From: Cupriavidus pauculus
GTDB taxonomy: Bacteria; Pseudomonadota; Gammaproteobacteria; Burkholderiales; Burkholderiaceae
NCBI RefSeq assembly: GCF_003854935.1
Contig: NZ_CP033969.1
Location: forward strand, 2,170,001 to 2,234,000
Length of the DNA: 64,000 nucleotides
Reading direction: 5' to 3'
Positions 15,425 through 24,652 of the stretch are shown one piece after another. The translations under genes were made by a program, and so were the position numbers. Positions within the stretch are counted from its first letter, which is position 1; each line of letters opens with the position of its first letter. The notes below the pieces were generated by a model. That model had not been told where the DNA came from. It saw nothing but the letters and a program-made list of their open reading frames with translations, and did not search any database.

Positions 15425-15480
15425 ATGTCACGGAACTGTCATACAAGCGGCATACAGTTCGCCTTGTCAAAAATTTGTCA
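15425..15480 (+). promoter_or_regulatory. PhoB boxes and promoter of the pst-pho operon
   Basis: Direct repeats with exact 11-bp spacing: ATGTCAC (15425), CTGTCAT (15436), GCGGCAT (15447), and a second pair CTTGTCA (15463) and TTTGTCA (15474). The E. coli pho box is two CTGTCAT-like 7-mers separated by 4 bp. A -10-like TACAGT (15453-15458) follows the CTGTCAT unit by 10 bp, the layout of PhoB-activated promoters that lack a -35. Together with pstS directly downstream this is a convincing PhoB control region. The rest of the 349-bp gap (15251-15424) shows only short hairpins. Confidence 0.8.
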
Positions 15481-15508
15481 TTCCCAACCAATGTTCTCTG
15501 GAGGACAT

Positions 15509-16540
15509 ATGAAGCTGGTCAAGACTGCCGTAGCAGGCATCGTGTCGATTGTGGTGGCGGGTACTGCGTTCGCGGCGGAAATTACCGGTGCTGGCGCTTC
15601 CTTCCCGGCGCCCGTGTATTCCAAATGGGCGGACGCCTATCAAAAAGCAACGGGTAACAAGGTCAACTATCAATCCATCGGTTCGTCGGGCGGGATCAAG
15701 CAGATCAACGCCAAGACGGTCGATTTCGGCGCGTCGGACGCCCCGCTGAAGGACGAGGAACTGGCCAAGGGCAACCTCGTGCAATTCCCGACCGTGATCG
15801 GCGGCGTGGTGCCGGTGATCAACCTGCAAGGCGTGAAGCCGGGCGAGCTGACCATCACGGGCGACGTGCTGGCCAACATCTACCTGGGCAAGATCAAGAA
15901 GTGGGACGACCCCGCGATCAAGGCCCTGAACCCTAAGGCCAAGCTGCCGAGCCAGGACATCCTGCCGGTGCGCCGCGCCGACGGCTCGGGCACGACGTTC
16001 ATCTTCACGAACTACCTGTCGAAGGTCAGCAATGACTGGAAGAGCTCGGTGGGCGAGGGCACGACCGTGAACTGGCCGGGTGGCGGCACGGGCGGCAAGG
16101 GCAACGAGGGCGTGGCCGCCTTCGTGCAGCGCCTGAACGGCGCCATCGGCTACGTCGAGTACGCCTACGCCAAGCAGAACAAGATGACGTACCTGACGAT
16201 GAAGAACTCGGCGGGCGAAGTGGTGCAGCCCAGCGACGACGCCTTCAAGGCCGCCGCCGCCGGTGCCGACTGGAACAAGACGTTCTACCAGATCCTGACG
16301 AACCAGCCGGGCAAGGGCGCCTGGCCGATCGCCGGCGCCACGTTCATCCTGGTGCACAAGAACCAGGAAAAGCCGGCCCAGGGCCAGGAAGTGCTGAAGT
16401 TCTTCGACTGGGCCTACAAGAGCGGCGCCGCCATGGCCACGGAGCTGGACTACGTGCCGCTGCCGGAAGCCGTGGTGAACCAGATCCGCACGACGTGGAA
16501 GCAGAGCGTCAAGGACGGTTCGGGCAAGGCCCTGTACTAA
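15509..16540 (+). CDS. pstS: Phosphate ABC transporter, periplasmic phosphate-binding protein
   Basis: 343 aa with a Sec signal peptide cleaved after TAFA-A (residue about 23). It captures inorganic phosphate for PstCAB. The mature start [17 protein letters not shown] and the loops SSGG and RADGSGTT are the phosphate ligands of the family. TGGAGG precedes the ATG. It is the first gene of a seven-gene operon pstS-pstC-pstA-pstB-phoU-phoB-phoR, preceded by PhoB boxes, so phosphate starvation should induce it. Confidence 0.97.
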   Translation: MKLVKTAVAGIVSIVVAGTAFAAEITGAGASFPAPVYSKWADAYQKATGNKVNYQSIGSSGGIKQINAKTVDFGASDAPLKDEELAKGNLVQFPTVIGGVVPVINLQGVKPGELTITGDVLANIYLGKIKKWDDPAIKALNPKAKLPSQDILPVRRADGSGTTFIFTNYLSKVSNDWKSSVGEGTTVNWPGGGTGGKGNEGVAAFVQRLNGAIGYVEYAYAKQNKMTYLTMKNSAGEVVQPSDDAFKAAAAGADWNKTFYQILTNQPGKGAWPIAGATFILVHKNQEKPAQGQEVLKFFDWAYKSGAAMATELDYVPLPEAVVNQIRTTWKQSVKDGSGKALY

Positions 16541-16670
16541 GCTGGTGCTGTACTGAAGCCCGACCCGTCGCGCAGCGCCCCGCCGGCCCTTGGCCGGCCC
16601 CGGGCCGCGTGACGGTGCCACGGTGGCCGGACGGCTGCCGTGGCGCATGTTCCACCTACCGATTTCCATC

Positions 16671-17636
16671 ATGGCGACTACGTCCGATCTCCCCGCCGTC
16701 CGGCCTCCCAGCCGCCTTGGCGACATCCTGTTCGGCGGCCTGACCCGCGGCGCCGCCATCGTCACGCTGCTGCTGCTGGGCGGCATCATCGTGTCGCTCG
16801 CCATCAGCGCCTGGCCGTCGATCAAGCAGTTCGGCCTGCCGTTCCTGTGGTCGGCCGAATGGGACCCGCCCGCCGACGTCTACGGCGCGCTCGTGCCGAT
16901 CTACGGCACCCTGGTGACCTCCCTGATCGCGCTCATCATCGCCGTGCCGGTCAGCTTCGGCATCGCCCTGTTCCTGACCGAGCTGTCGCCCGTCTGGCTG
17001 CGCCGGCCGCTGGGCACCGCCATCGAGCTGCTCGCCGCCGTGCCGTCGATCGTCTACGGCATGTGGGGCCTGCTCGTGTTCGCGCCGATCTTCGGCGAAT
17101 ATTTCCAGAAGCCGCTCGCCAACACGGTGGGGCAGGTGCCGGTGATCGGCAAGCTGTTCCAGGGCGCGCCGCTGGGCATCGGCCTGCTGTGCGCGGGCGT
17201 GATCCTGGCGATCATGATCATCCCGTACATCGCCTCGGTGATGCGCGACGTGTTCGAGGTGACGCCGGTCCTGCTCAAGGAATCGGCCTACGGCATCGGC
17301 TGCACCACGTGGGAAGTGATGTGGAAGGTCGTGCTGCCCTACACGCGCGCCGGCGTCATCGGCGGCATCATGCTGGGCCTGGGCCGCGCGCTGGGTGAAA
17401 CGATGGCCGTCACGTTCGTGATCGGCAACACCAACCTGCTCGACAACGTCTCGCTGTTCTCGCCCGGCAACAGCATCACCTCGGCACTGGCGAACGAGTT
17501 CGCCGAAGCCGGTGCCGGCCTGCATACCGCAGCGCTGATGGAACTGGGCCTGATCCTGTTCTTCATCACGTTCGTCGTGCTGGCCCTGTCCAAGATCCTG
17601 CTGTTGCGCCTTGCCAAGAATGAGGGTGGCAAATGA
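16671..17636 (+). CDS. pstC: Phosphate ABC transporter permease PstC
   Basis: 321 aa with about six membrane segments; forms the inner-membrane channel with PstA. The EAA-type cytoplasmic loop ([26 protein letters not shown]) is near residue 205-230. The start ATG at 16671 gives a family-like N-terminus, but no good Shine-Dalgarno is seen; an upstream ATG at 16647 would add eight residues. The stop overlaps the pstA start (ATGA), indicating coupling. Confidence 0.94.
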   Translation: MATTSDLPAVRPPSRLGDILFGGLTRGAAIVTLLLLGGIIVSLAISAWPSIKQFGLPFLWSAEWDPPADVYGALVPIYGTLVTSLIALIIAVPVSFGIALFLTELSPVWLRRPLGTAIELLAAVPSIVYGMWGLLVFAPIFGEYFQKPLANTVGQVPVIGKLFQGAPLGIGLLCAGVILAIMIIPYIASVMRDVFEVTPVLLKESAYGIGCTTWEVMWKVVLPYTRAGVIGGIMLGLGRALGETMAVTFVIGNTNLLDNVSLFSPGNSITSALANEFAEAGAGLHTAALMELGLILFFITFVVLALSKILLLRLAKNEGGK

Positions 17637-18535
17637 ACCAAGCCAGTCAAGCCGTATCGACCTCGTCCATTCCCGCTGTTCGTCCGGATTCCGACGCCAT
17701 CCGCGGCCGGCTCCAGGGCTCGCGCCGCCGCACCAACGCCTTTGCGCTGACCGCGTCGCTCGCGGCCATGGCCTTCGGGCTGTTCTGGCTGGCGTGGATC
17801 CTCTGGACCACGATCTCGCTGGGCGTGGGCGGCCTGTCGATCGACCTGTTCACGCAGATGACGCCGGCCCCGAACACCGCCGGCGGCGGCCTGGCCAACG
17901 CCATCTTCGGCAGCTTCGTGCTGGTGGGCGTGGCCACGCTGGTCGGCACGCCGCTGGGCATCCTGGCCGGCATCTACCTGGCCGAGTATGGCCAGAAGTC
18001 GCCGCTGGCCAGCCTGATCCGCTTCATCAACGACATCCTGCTGTCGGCGCCGTCCATCGTGATCGGCCTGTTCGTCTACGCGCTGGTGGTGACGCGCATG
18101 GGCCACTTCTCGGGCTGGGCCGGCGTGTGCGCGCTGGCGCTGCTGCAGATTCCCATCGTGGTCCGCACTACCGAGAACATGCTGAACCTGGTGCCGAACG
18201 CGCTGCGCGAGGCCGCGGTGGCCCTGGGCACGCCGAAGTGGAAGATGGTGATGTCGATCACGGTCAAGTCGTCGTACGCGGGCATCGTGACCGGCGTGCT
18301 GCTGGCCGTGGCCCGGATCGCCGGCGAAACCGCGCCGCTGCTGTTCACCGCGCTGTCCAACCAGTTCTGGAGCGCGGACCTGAACAAGCCGATGGCCAAC
18401 CTGCCGGTGACGATCTTCCGCTTTGCCATGAGCCCGTTCACGGAATGGCAGCAACTGGCCTGGGCCGGCGTGTTCCTGATTACTGTCGGCGTGCTTGCGT
18501 TGAACATTGTCGCGCGCATGCTGTTCAAGAAATAA
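17633..18535 (+). CDS. pstA: Phosphate ABC transporter permease PstA
   Basis: 300 aa, about six membrane segments, second permease half of the Pst channel. The EAA loop [18 protein letters not shown] is near residues 198-215 and contacts PstB. It overlaps pstC by 4 nt and is followed by pstB after 43 nt. The Ser/Arg-rich cytoplasmic N-terminus is somewhat long, as is usual in Burkholderiales. Confidence 0.95.
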   Translation: MNQASQAVSTSSIPAVRPDSDAIRGRLQGSRRRTNAFALTASLAAMAFGLFWLAWILWTTISLGVGGLSIDLFTQMTPAPNTAGGGLANAIFGSFVLVGVATLVGTPLGILAGIYLAEYGQKSPLASLIRFINDILLSAPSIVIGLFVYALVVTRMGHFSGWAGVCALALLQIPIVVRTTENMLNLVPNALREAAVALGTPKWKMVMSITVKSSYAGIVTGVLLAVARIAGETAPLLFTALSNQFWSADLNKPMANLPVTIFRFAMSPFTEWQQLAWAGVFLITVGVLALNIVARMLFKK

Positions 18536-18578
18536 CCGGCGCCTCCAGCCAACTACCGAATTCAAGCGAGACATCAGC

Positions 18579-19367
18579 ATGACCTCTACCGTCATCGATA
18601 TTCCCGATACCGTGCGCGCCAAGATCGACGTCCGGAACCTGAACTTCTACTACAACCAGTTCCACGCGCTGAAGAACATCAACATGTCGATCCCGGACCG
18701 CAAGGTCACGGCGTTCATCGGCCCGTCGGGCTGCGGCAAGTCCACACTGCTGCGCACGTTCAACAAGATGTTCGCGCTCTACCCGGAGCAGCGCGCCGAG
18801 GGCGAGATCAACATGGACGGCGAGAACCTGCTGACCAGCAAGCAGGACATCTCGCTGCTGCGCGCCAAGGTGGGCATGGTCTTCCAGAAGCCCACCCCGT
18901 TCCCGATGTCGATCTACGACAACATCGCGTTCGGCGTGCGCCTGTTCGAGAAGCTGTCGCGCTCGGAAATGGACGACCGCGTGGAATGGGCGCTCTCCAA
19001 GGCCGCGCTGTGGAACGAGGCCAAGGACAAGCTGCACCAGTCGGGCTACGGCCTGTCGGGCGGCCAGCAGCAGCGGCTGTGCATCGCCCGCGGCATCGCC
19101 ATCCGCCCCGAGGTGCTGCTGCTGGACGAGCCGTGCTCGGCGCTGGACCCGATCTCCACGGGCCGCATCGAGGAACTGATCGCCGAGCTGAAGGACGAGT
19201 ACACGGTCGTGATCGTGACGCACAATATGCAGCAGGCCGCGCGCTGCTCGGACTACACGGCGTACATGTACCTGGGCGAGCTAATCGAGTTCGGCGAGAC
19301 CGAGAAAATCTTCATCAAGCCGCACCGCAAGGAAACCGAGGACTACATTACCGGCCGCTTCGGTTGA
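18579..19367 (+). CDS. pstB: Phosphate ABC transporter ATP-binding protein
   Basis: 262 aa. It powers phosphate import and, with PhoU, relays phosphate status to PhoR. The Walker [10 protein letters not shown] (Lys54), the signature [14 protein letters not shown], and the Walker [12 protein letters not shown] are intact. The start ATG at 18579 gives MTSTVIDI; an upstream in-frame extension would overlap the pstA end without conservation. Confidence 0.97.
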   Translation: MTSTVIDIPDTVRAKIDVRNLNFYYNQFHALKNINMSIPDRKVTAFIGPSGCGKSTLLRTFNKMFALYPEQRAEGEINMDGENLLTSKQDISLLRAKVGMVFQKPTPFPMSIYDNIAFGVRLFEKLSRSEMDDRVEWALSKAALWNEAKDKLHQSGYGLSGGQQQRLCIARGIAIRPEVLLLDEPCSALDPISTGRIEELIAELKDEYTVVIVTHNMQQAARCSDYTAYMYLGELIEFGETEKIFIKPHRKETEDYITGRFG

Positions 19368-19424
19368 TCCGGGGCGGGCAGCGCAGGACCCATCCAGCAT
19401 TCGGCAAGCGGCCAGGAGCACACC

Positions 19425-20129
19425 ATGACTGACAAACACCTGTCGACCCAGTTCGACGCCGACCTCAACGCGATCAACACCAAGCTGCTGCAGATGGGCG
19501 GGCTGGTGGAGTCGCAGATCGAAATGGCCATGCGCGCGCTGGCCGACTTCGACGCCGACCTGGCCGACCAGGTCATGGTGCGCGAACAGCAGCTCAACTC
19601 GCTCGAAGTCGAGATCGACGCGGACTGCGGCAACATCATCGCCCGCCGCCAGCCCACCGCGCGCGACCTGCGCCTGGTGATGGCGATTTCCAAGACGATC
19701 ACGAACCTGGAGCGCGCCGGCGACGAGGCCGAGAAGATCGCCAAGCGCACCAAGCACATCATGGAAGATGCGGCTGCGCACAACATCAACTATGCCGAGG
19801 TGAAGCTGTCCGGCGAGATGGCCATCAACCTGCTGCGCCAGGCGCTGGACGCCTTTGCCCGGCTCGACACCGTGGCTGCCGCGCGGATCGTCAAGGACGA
19901 CAAGGCCATCGACGAGGAATTCCGCGCCTTCGTACGCAAGCTGATCACCTACATGATGGAAGACCCGCGCACGATCTCGGTGGCGCTGGACTTCCTGTTC
20001 ATCGCCAAGGCCGTCGAGCGCATTGGCGACCACGCGAAGAACATCGCGGAATTCATCATCTATATCGTGAAGGGCACGGACGTGCGCCATGCCTCGCGCG
20101 AAGACATGGAGCGCGAAGCATTAAGCTGA
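19425..20129 (+). CDS. phoU: Phosphate signalling regulator PhoU
   Basis: 234 aa, two PhoU repeats of a three-helix bundle (about residues 15-105 and 120-215). The E/DxxxD metal-binding motifs are present (ERAGDEAEKIAKRTKH and ERIGDHAKNIAEF). It keeps PhoR in its repressing state when phosphate is ample and limits Pst import. AGGAG lies 8 nt before the ATG. It is placed between pstB and phoB in the same transcript. Confidence 0.96.
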   Translation: MTDKHLSTQFDADLNAINTKLLQMGGLVESQIEMAMRALADFDADLADQVMVREQQLNSLEVEIDADCGNIIARRQPTARDLRLVMAISKTITNLERAGDEAEKIAKRTKHIMEDAAAHNINYAEVKLSGEMAINLLRQALDAFARLDTVAAARIVKDDKAIDEEFRAFVRKLITYMMEDPRTISVALDFLFIAKAVERIGDHAKNIAEFIIYIVKGTDVRHASREDMEREALS

Positions 20130-20164
20130 CGACGCGCCAGGACTGATAAGCGGAGAAAAATTAC

Positions 20165-20872
20165 ATGCCAAGCAGTATTCTCGTTGTCGAGGACGAACCG
20201 GCCATCGCCGAGCTGATTGCCGTCAATCTCCAGCACGCGGGACACTATCCCATTCGCGCCTACAACGCCGAGCAGGCCCTGTCGCTGATGAGCGACGTGC
20301 TGCCCGACCTGGTGTTGCTGGACTGGATGCTCCCGGGCAAGTCCGGGGCCACCTTCGCCAAGGAGCTGCGGACCAACGACCGCACCAAGCAGATCCCGAT
20401 CATCATGCTCACCGCCCGCAGCGAGGAGCAGGACAAGGTCATGGGCCTGGAAGCCGGTGCGGACGACTACGTCACCAAGCCGTTCTCGCCCAAGGAACTG
20501 CTGGCGCGCATCAAGGCGGTGCTGCGCCGCCGCGCGCCGCAGCTGACCGACGACGTGGTGGCCATCAACGGCCTGCGGCTGGACCCGGCCACGCACCGCG
20601 TGACCGGCCAGGACGAGACCGGCCCGATCAAGCTGGACCTGGGCCCCACCGAGTTCCGCCTGCTGCACTTCCTGATGACCCATCCGGAGCGTGTGCACAG
20701 CCGGTCCCAGTTGCTGGACCAGGTCTGGGGCGACCATGTGTTCGTCGAGGAGCGGACCGTCGACGTCCACATCAAGCGCCTCCGTGCGGCGCTGACGCCG
20801 GGCGGCTACAGCAACATGATCGAGACCGTGCGGGGCAGCGGCTACCGCCTGGCGCGATCGCCAAATCACTGA
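20165..20872 (+). CDS. phoB: Phosphate regulon response regulator PhoB
   Basis: 235 aa, OmpR/PhoB class. The receiver domain has phospho-acceptor Asp53 (LLDWMLPG) and Lys105 (VTKPFSPKELL); the C-terminal winged helix contains RSQLLDQVWGDHVFVEERTVDVHIKRLR. It activates genes with pho boxes, including, by inference, pstS, ppx and olsB in this window. It lies 35 nt after phoU with no promoter between. CGGAGAAA precedes the ATG. Confidence 0.97.
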   Translation: MPSSILVVEDEPAIAELIAVNLQHAGHYPIRAYNAEQALSLMSDVLPDLVLLDWMLPGKSGATFAKELRTNDRTKQIPIIMLTARSEEQDKVMGLEAGADDYVTKPFSPKELLARIKAVLRRRAPQLTDDVVAINGLRLDPATHRVTGQDETGPIKLDLGPTEFRLLHFLMTHPERVHSRSQLLDQVWGDHVFVEERTVDVHIKRLRAALTPGGYSNMIETVRGSGYRLARSPNH

Positions 20873-21012
20873 CGCCGGCCGGGCCGGCGGCGGTGCAGCG
20901 GGGGCCGCGCCGGCCGATAGCGGATAATGCCGGGCGGACGCAACGCCGCGGCGCTTGTTGTGGCAGACTGTGCCGCAATGCGAACGCAGTCTGAACCTCA
21001 TCTACTCCTCGC

Positions 21013-22335
21013 ATGAATGTCATCTGGGCCCGCTCCGTGGCCATCCTCGTCGGCCTGGCAGCCGTGGCCGGCGGTCTGTACGCCGTGGCCGGCGCCGTGC
21101 CCGGCCTGCTGTTCCTTTGCCTTTCCCTGCTCGGCCTGCTGGCCTACTACCTGTTCCAGATCAACCGCCTGTGGCGGGTGCTCGACGCCCCGGCATATGG
21201 CGAAATCCCCAGCGCGCTGGGCCTGTGGGGCGAGGTCTACTACCGGCTCCACCGGCTGGTCAAGCGCTGGCGCACGCAGGTGCTGCAGGTGGAACAGCAG
21301 CACACGCGCTTCATCCAGGCCATCCAGGCGTCGCCGTACGGCGTGCTGATGCTCGATGACGCGGACCAGATCGAATGGTGCAACGACGTGGCCGAGCAGC
21401 ATTTCGGGCTCAACGCGCGGCGCGACGTGCGCCAGCGCATCACGCACCTGATCCGCCGGCCGGAATTCGTCCATTACCTGACCCGCGAGCGCTACGACGA
21501 GCCGCTGGTCATGCGCGACATGGGCGAGCACAAGCGCAGCATCACGTCGGTGCAGATCCTGCCCTATGGCGAAAACCGCAAGCTGGTGCTGACGCAGGAC
21601 ATCACCAAGGTCGAGAACACCGAGGCCATGCGGCGCGACTTCGTGGCCAACGTCTCGCACGAGCTGAAGACGCCGCTGACGGTGCTCACCGGCTTCCTGG
21701 AGACCGTGCGCGACCTGCCGGTGTCCGAGGAAGACCGCAACCGCTACGTCGACATGATGCTGGTGCAGTCCATGCGGATGCAGCATATCGTCGAGGACCT
21801 GCTGGCGCTGGCCAAGCTGGAGTCCGACGCCCAGCCGCCCGGGCACGACCGCGTCAACGTTGCCGCGCTGGCCGCCCATCTGGTGCACGATGCCGAGGCG
21901 CTGTCGCAGGGCCGGCACGAGATCGAGACCGAGATCGACCCGGCCGTGGTGCTGCGCGGCGCCGAGGGCGAGCTGCTGTCGGCGCTGGGCAACCTGGTGT
22001 CCAACGCGGTGCGCTACACGCCCGACGGCGGCCGCATCGCCATCCGCATGACCTTTACCGATGGCCACTCGGTGTTCTCGGTCAGCGACACCGGGCTGGG
22101 CATCGCGCCCGAGCACATCCCGCGGCTGACCGAGCGTTTCTACCGGGTCGACCGCAGCCGGTCGCGCGATACCGGCGGCACTGGCCTGGGGCTGGCCATC
22201 GTCAAGCACGTGCTGTCGCGCCACCATGCCGACCTGCGCGTGACCAGCGAGGTGGGCCGGGGCAGCACGTTCCGCATCGTATTTCCCGTAGATCGGAGCG
22301 GCTACGACGCCGACACGTCGCGCCACGCGGCGTAG
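21013..22335 (+). CDS. phoR: Phosphate regulon sensor kinase PhoR
   Basis: 440 aa. Two N-terminal membrane segments (about residues 8-24 and 27-47) are followed by a PAS domain (about 95-195), a HisKA domain with phospho-acceptor His216 in VSHELKTPL, and a HATPase domain (N-box NLVSNAVRYTP; G-boxes DTGLGIA and GTGLGLAI). It phosphorylates PhoB when phosphate is scarce. It is the last gene of the pst-pho operon and ends at a strong terminator. Confidence 0.96.
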   Translation: MNVIWARSVAILVGLAAVAGGLYAVAGAVPGLLFLCLSLLGLLAYYLFQINRLWRVLDAPAYGEIPSALGLWGEVYYRLHRLVKRWRTQVLQVEQQHTRFIQAIQASPYGVLMLDDADQIEWCNDVAEQHFGLNARRDVRQRITHLIRRPEFVHYLTRERYDEPLVMRDMGEHKRSITSVQILPYGENRKLVLTQDITKVENTEAMRRDFVANVSHELKTPLTVLTGFLETVRDLPVSEEDRNRYVDMMLVQSMRMQHIVEDLLALAKLESDAQPPGHDRVNVAALAAHLVHDAEALSQGRHEIETEIDPAVVLRGAEGELLSALGNLVSNAVRYTPDGGRIAIRMTFTDGHSVFSVSDTGLGIAPEHIPRLTERFYRVDRSRSRDTGGTGLGLAIVKHVLSRHHADLRVTSEVGRGSTFRIVFPVDRSGYDADTSRHAA

Positions 22336-22366
22336 CCCGGCGGAAGCGGGCAGGGCCGGCAAACAG

Positions 22367-22394
22367 AAAGGCGGACCGTGGTCCGCCTTTTTTG
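22367..22394. terminator. Terminator between phoR and ppk
   Basis: AAAGGCGGAC-CGTG-GTCCGCCTTT with extra T on the plus strand, ending the pst-phoBR operon. The same hairpin could also stop the convergent ppk transcript. Confidence 0.85.
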
Positions 22395-22421
22395 TCGCCC
22401 GCCGCGCCCGGCCGGCCAGGG

Positions 22422-24503
22422 TCAGGTGCCGAACCTCAGCAGCAGTTCCTGCTGGCTCACGCGCTGCAGCTTGGCGCGCGACGCCTTACGCACGTACTCG
22501 CCATCGGGCTCCATGATCCAGGCCGACGCATTGTCGTGAAGGTGGACCTGCAACCCTTCCTTGATCACGCGCGCCTTGAGCGAGCGGTCCAGGATCGGGA
22601 ACGCCACCTCGACACGGCGGAACAGGTTGCGGTCCATCCAGTCGGCGCTGGACAGGTACAGCACGTCCTCGCCGGCCGCGTGGAAGTAGTAGACGCGATG
22701 GTGCTCCAGGAACCGGCCGACGATGGAGCGCACCGAGATGCTCTCGGACAGCCCCGCCACGCCGGGCCGCAGCGCGCAGACACCCCGCACGATCAGGTCG
22801 ATCTTCACGCCCGCGCGCGACGCCTTGTACAGCTCGTCGATGATCGTCGGCTCCAGCAGCGCGTTCATCTTGGCGATGATCCGCGCACGCTTGCCGGCGC
22901 GCGCATTGCGGGCCTCGGCGCGGATGTGCTCGACGAGGTTGCTGTGCATCGTGAACGGCGACTGCCACAGGTGATTGAGCCGGATGGTGCCGGCCGTGCC
23001 GGTCAGCAGCTGGAACACGTGGTGGGCGTCCTCGCAGACCTGCTCGTTGGCGGTCAGCAGCCCGAAATCGGTATACAGCCGTGCCGTGCGCGGGTGGTAG
23101 TTGCCGGTACCCAGGTGGACGTAGCGCCGCAGCACCGCGTGCTTGACCTTGGCGCTGGCCGGCTCGCGCCGCACCACCAGCAGCATCTTGGCGTGGCACT
23201 TGTGGCCCACCACGCCATACACCACGTGGGCGCCGGCCGATTCCAGCCGCTCGGCCCAGTTGATATTGGTTTCCTCGTCGAAGCGTGCCAGCAGCTCCAC
23301 CACCACGGTCACTTCCTTGCCGTTGCGGGCCGCCGTCATCAGCGCCTCCATGACGGCCGACTCGTTGCCGGTGCGATAGACGGTCTGCTTGATCGCCACG
23401 ACGTTCGGGTCGTTGGCGGCGGCCTGGAGCAGGTCCAGCACCGAGGCAAAGCTTTCGTACGGATGATGGAGCAGCACGTCGCGCTGGCGGATCACGTCAA
23501 ACATGTTCGCGCCCGGCGGGAACGCCTTGACCGGCGCCGGCACGTGCGGCGGGTACTTCAGGGCAGGGCGGTCCACCAGGTCCGGGATCTGCATCAGCCG
23601 GACCAGGTTCACCGGCCCGCTGACGCGGTACAGGTCCTGCTCAGTCAGCCCCGATTCCAGCAGCAGCCGGCGCGCCAGCGCGGGCGGGGTGTCGGACGAG
23701 ACTTCCAGCCGGACCATGTCGCCAAAGTGACGGGTAGGCAACTCGCCCTGCAGCGCCTCGCGCAGGTCCGTGATGTCGTCCTCGGACACGAACAGGTCGG
23801 AGTTGCGGGTGACGCGAAACTGGTAGCAGCCCTCGACCTCGATGGCCGGGAACAGCTCGTGCACGAACGCCTGCATGAACGACGACAGCATCACGAACCC
23901 GAACGGGTAGCCCGACAGCGCCTCCGGCATCCGCACCACGCGCGGCAGCGCGCGCGGGGCCTGCACGATGGCCAGGTCGGCGTCGCGGCCAAAGGCGTCC
24001 TTGCCGGACAGCTCGATCACGAAGTTCAGGCTCTTGTTGAGCACGCGCGGGAACGGGTGCGCCGGGTCGAGCGCAATCGGCGTCAGCACCGGGCCCAGTT
24101 CGCGGACGAAGAAGTCGCGCGCCCATTCGCGCTGGGCGTCGGTCCAGGTGCTGGTCAGGTGAAAAAACACCCCCTCTTTTTCAAGCGCGGGGAAAATCAC
24201 GTTCTGCAGCATGTCATACTGCGAGGCCACGAGCCGCTGCGTGCGCTCGGTGACAAGCTGGTAGGCCTGCTGGAAGGAAAGGCCGTCGGGCGTCAGGCCC
24301 GATGCGTTGTCCCGCATCTGTTCCTTCAGCCCGGCCATGCGGATCTCGAAGAACTCGTCCAGATTGCTGGAGACGATGCAGATGAATTTCAGCCGTTCCA
24401 GGAGCGGAACATTGGGGTCGGCGGCTTGCGCGAGCACTCGCGCGTTGAATTCCAGAATGCCCAGCTCGCGGTTCAGCAGCGTGCCGGGCGGCGTCGTCGA
24501 CAT
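22422..24503 (-). CDS. ppk: Polyphosphate kinase 1
   Basis: 693 aa from the ATG at 24503. It reversibly polymerises the gamma-phosphate of ATP into polyphosphate. The autophosphorylated histidine is His437 in KCHAKMLL (E. coli His435), and a second catalytic histidine is His601 in EHHRVYYFH. The N-terminal helical domain with NRELGILEFNARVL is typical. An in-frame ATG at 24542 would add 13 residues; AAGG 8 nt before the inner ATG favours the shorter form. It is divergent from ppx across a 149-bp region and convergent with phoR. Confidence 0.95.
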   Translation of the reverse strand: MSTTPPGTLLNRELGILEFNARVLAQAADPNVPLLERLKFICIVSSNLDEFFEIRMAGLKEQMRDNASGLTPDGLSFQQAYQLVTERTQRLVASQYDMLQNVIFPALEKEGVFFHLTSTWTDAQREWARDFFVRELGPVLTPIALDPAHPFPRVLNKSLNFVIELSGKDAFGRDADLAIVQAPRALPRVVRMPEALSGYPFGFVMLSSFMQAFVHELFPAIEVEGCYQFRVTRNSDLFVSEDDITDLREALQGELPTRHFGDMVRLEVSSDTPPALARRLLLESGLTEQDLYRVSGPVNLVRLMQIPDLVDRPALKYPPHVPAPVKAFPPGANMFDVIRQRDVLLHHPYESFASVLDLLQAAANDPNVVAIKQTVYRTGNESAVMEALMTAARNGKEVTVVVELLARFDEETNINWAERLESAGAHVVYGVVGHKCHAKMLLVVRREPASAKVKHAVLRRYVHLGTGNYHPRTARLYTDFGLLTANEQVCEDAHHVFQLLTGTAGTIRLNHLWQSPFTMHSNLVEHIRAEARNARAGKRARIIAKMNALLEPTIIDELYKASRAGVKIDLIVRGVCALRPGVAGLSESISVRSIVGRFLEHHRVYYFHAAGEDVLYLSSADWMDRNLFRRVEVAFPILDRSLKARVIKEGLQVHLHDNASAWIMEPDGEYVRKASRAKLQRVSQQELLLRFGT

Positions 24504-24572
24504 GTCTAAGACCTTGTTTTGGCGATGTGGCGACTTTTTCATAGAATCGTGTCAATTTGATGACACTTTGAT

Positions 24573-24605
24573 TTTGTCATGCTGCGGACATGACACAGAC
24601 ATAAT
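24573..24605 (+). promoter_or_regulatory. Candidate PhoB box and -10 before ppx
   Basis: TTTGTCA (24573), GCGGACA (24584) and ACAGACA (24595) recur every 11 bp, and CATAAT (24600-24605) follows the second unit after 9 bp. The match to CTGTCAT is partial. An inverted pair GTGTCA/TGACAC (24549-24566) lies beside it and could serve ppk. This makes joint phosphate control of ppk and ppx plausible but not certain. Confidence 0.45.
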
Positions 24606-24652
24606 CTTACGGGCTTGGCCATCGTCGGCCTATCCCGCGTAATACTGACGCA

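Noticed and set aside
21375-24509. Frame of 1044 codons across phoR and antisense to ppk
   Set aside because: It overlaps two certain genes in other frames and has the composition of a GC-bias shadow.
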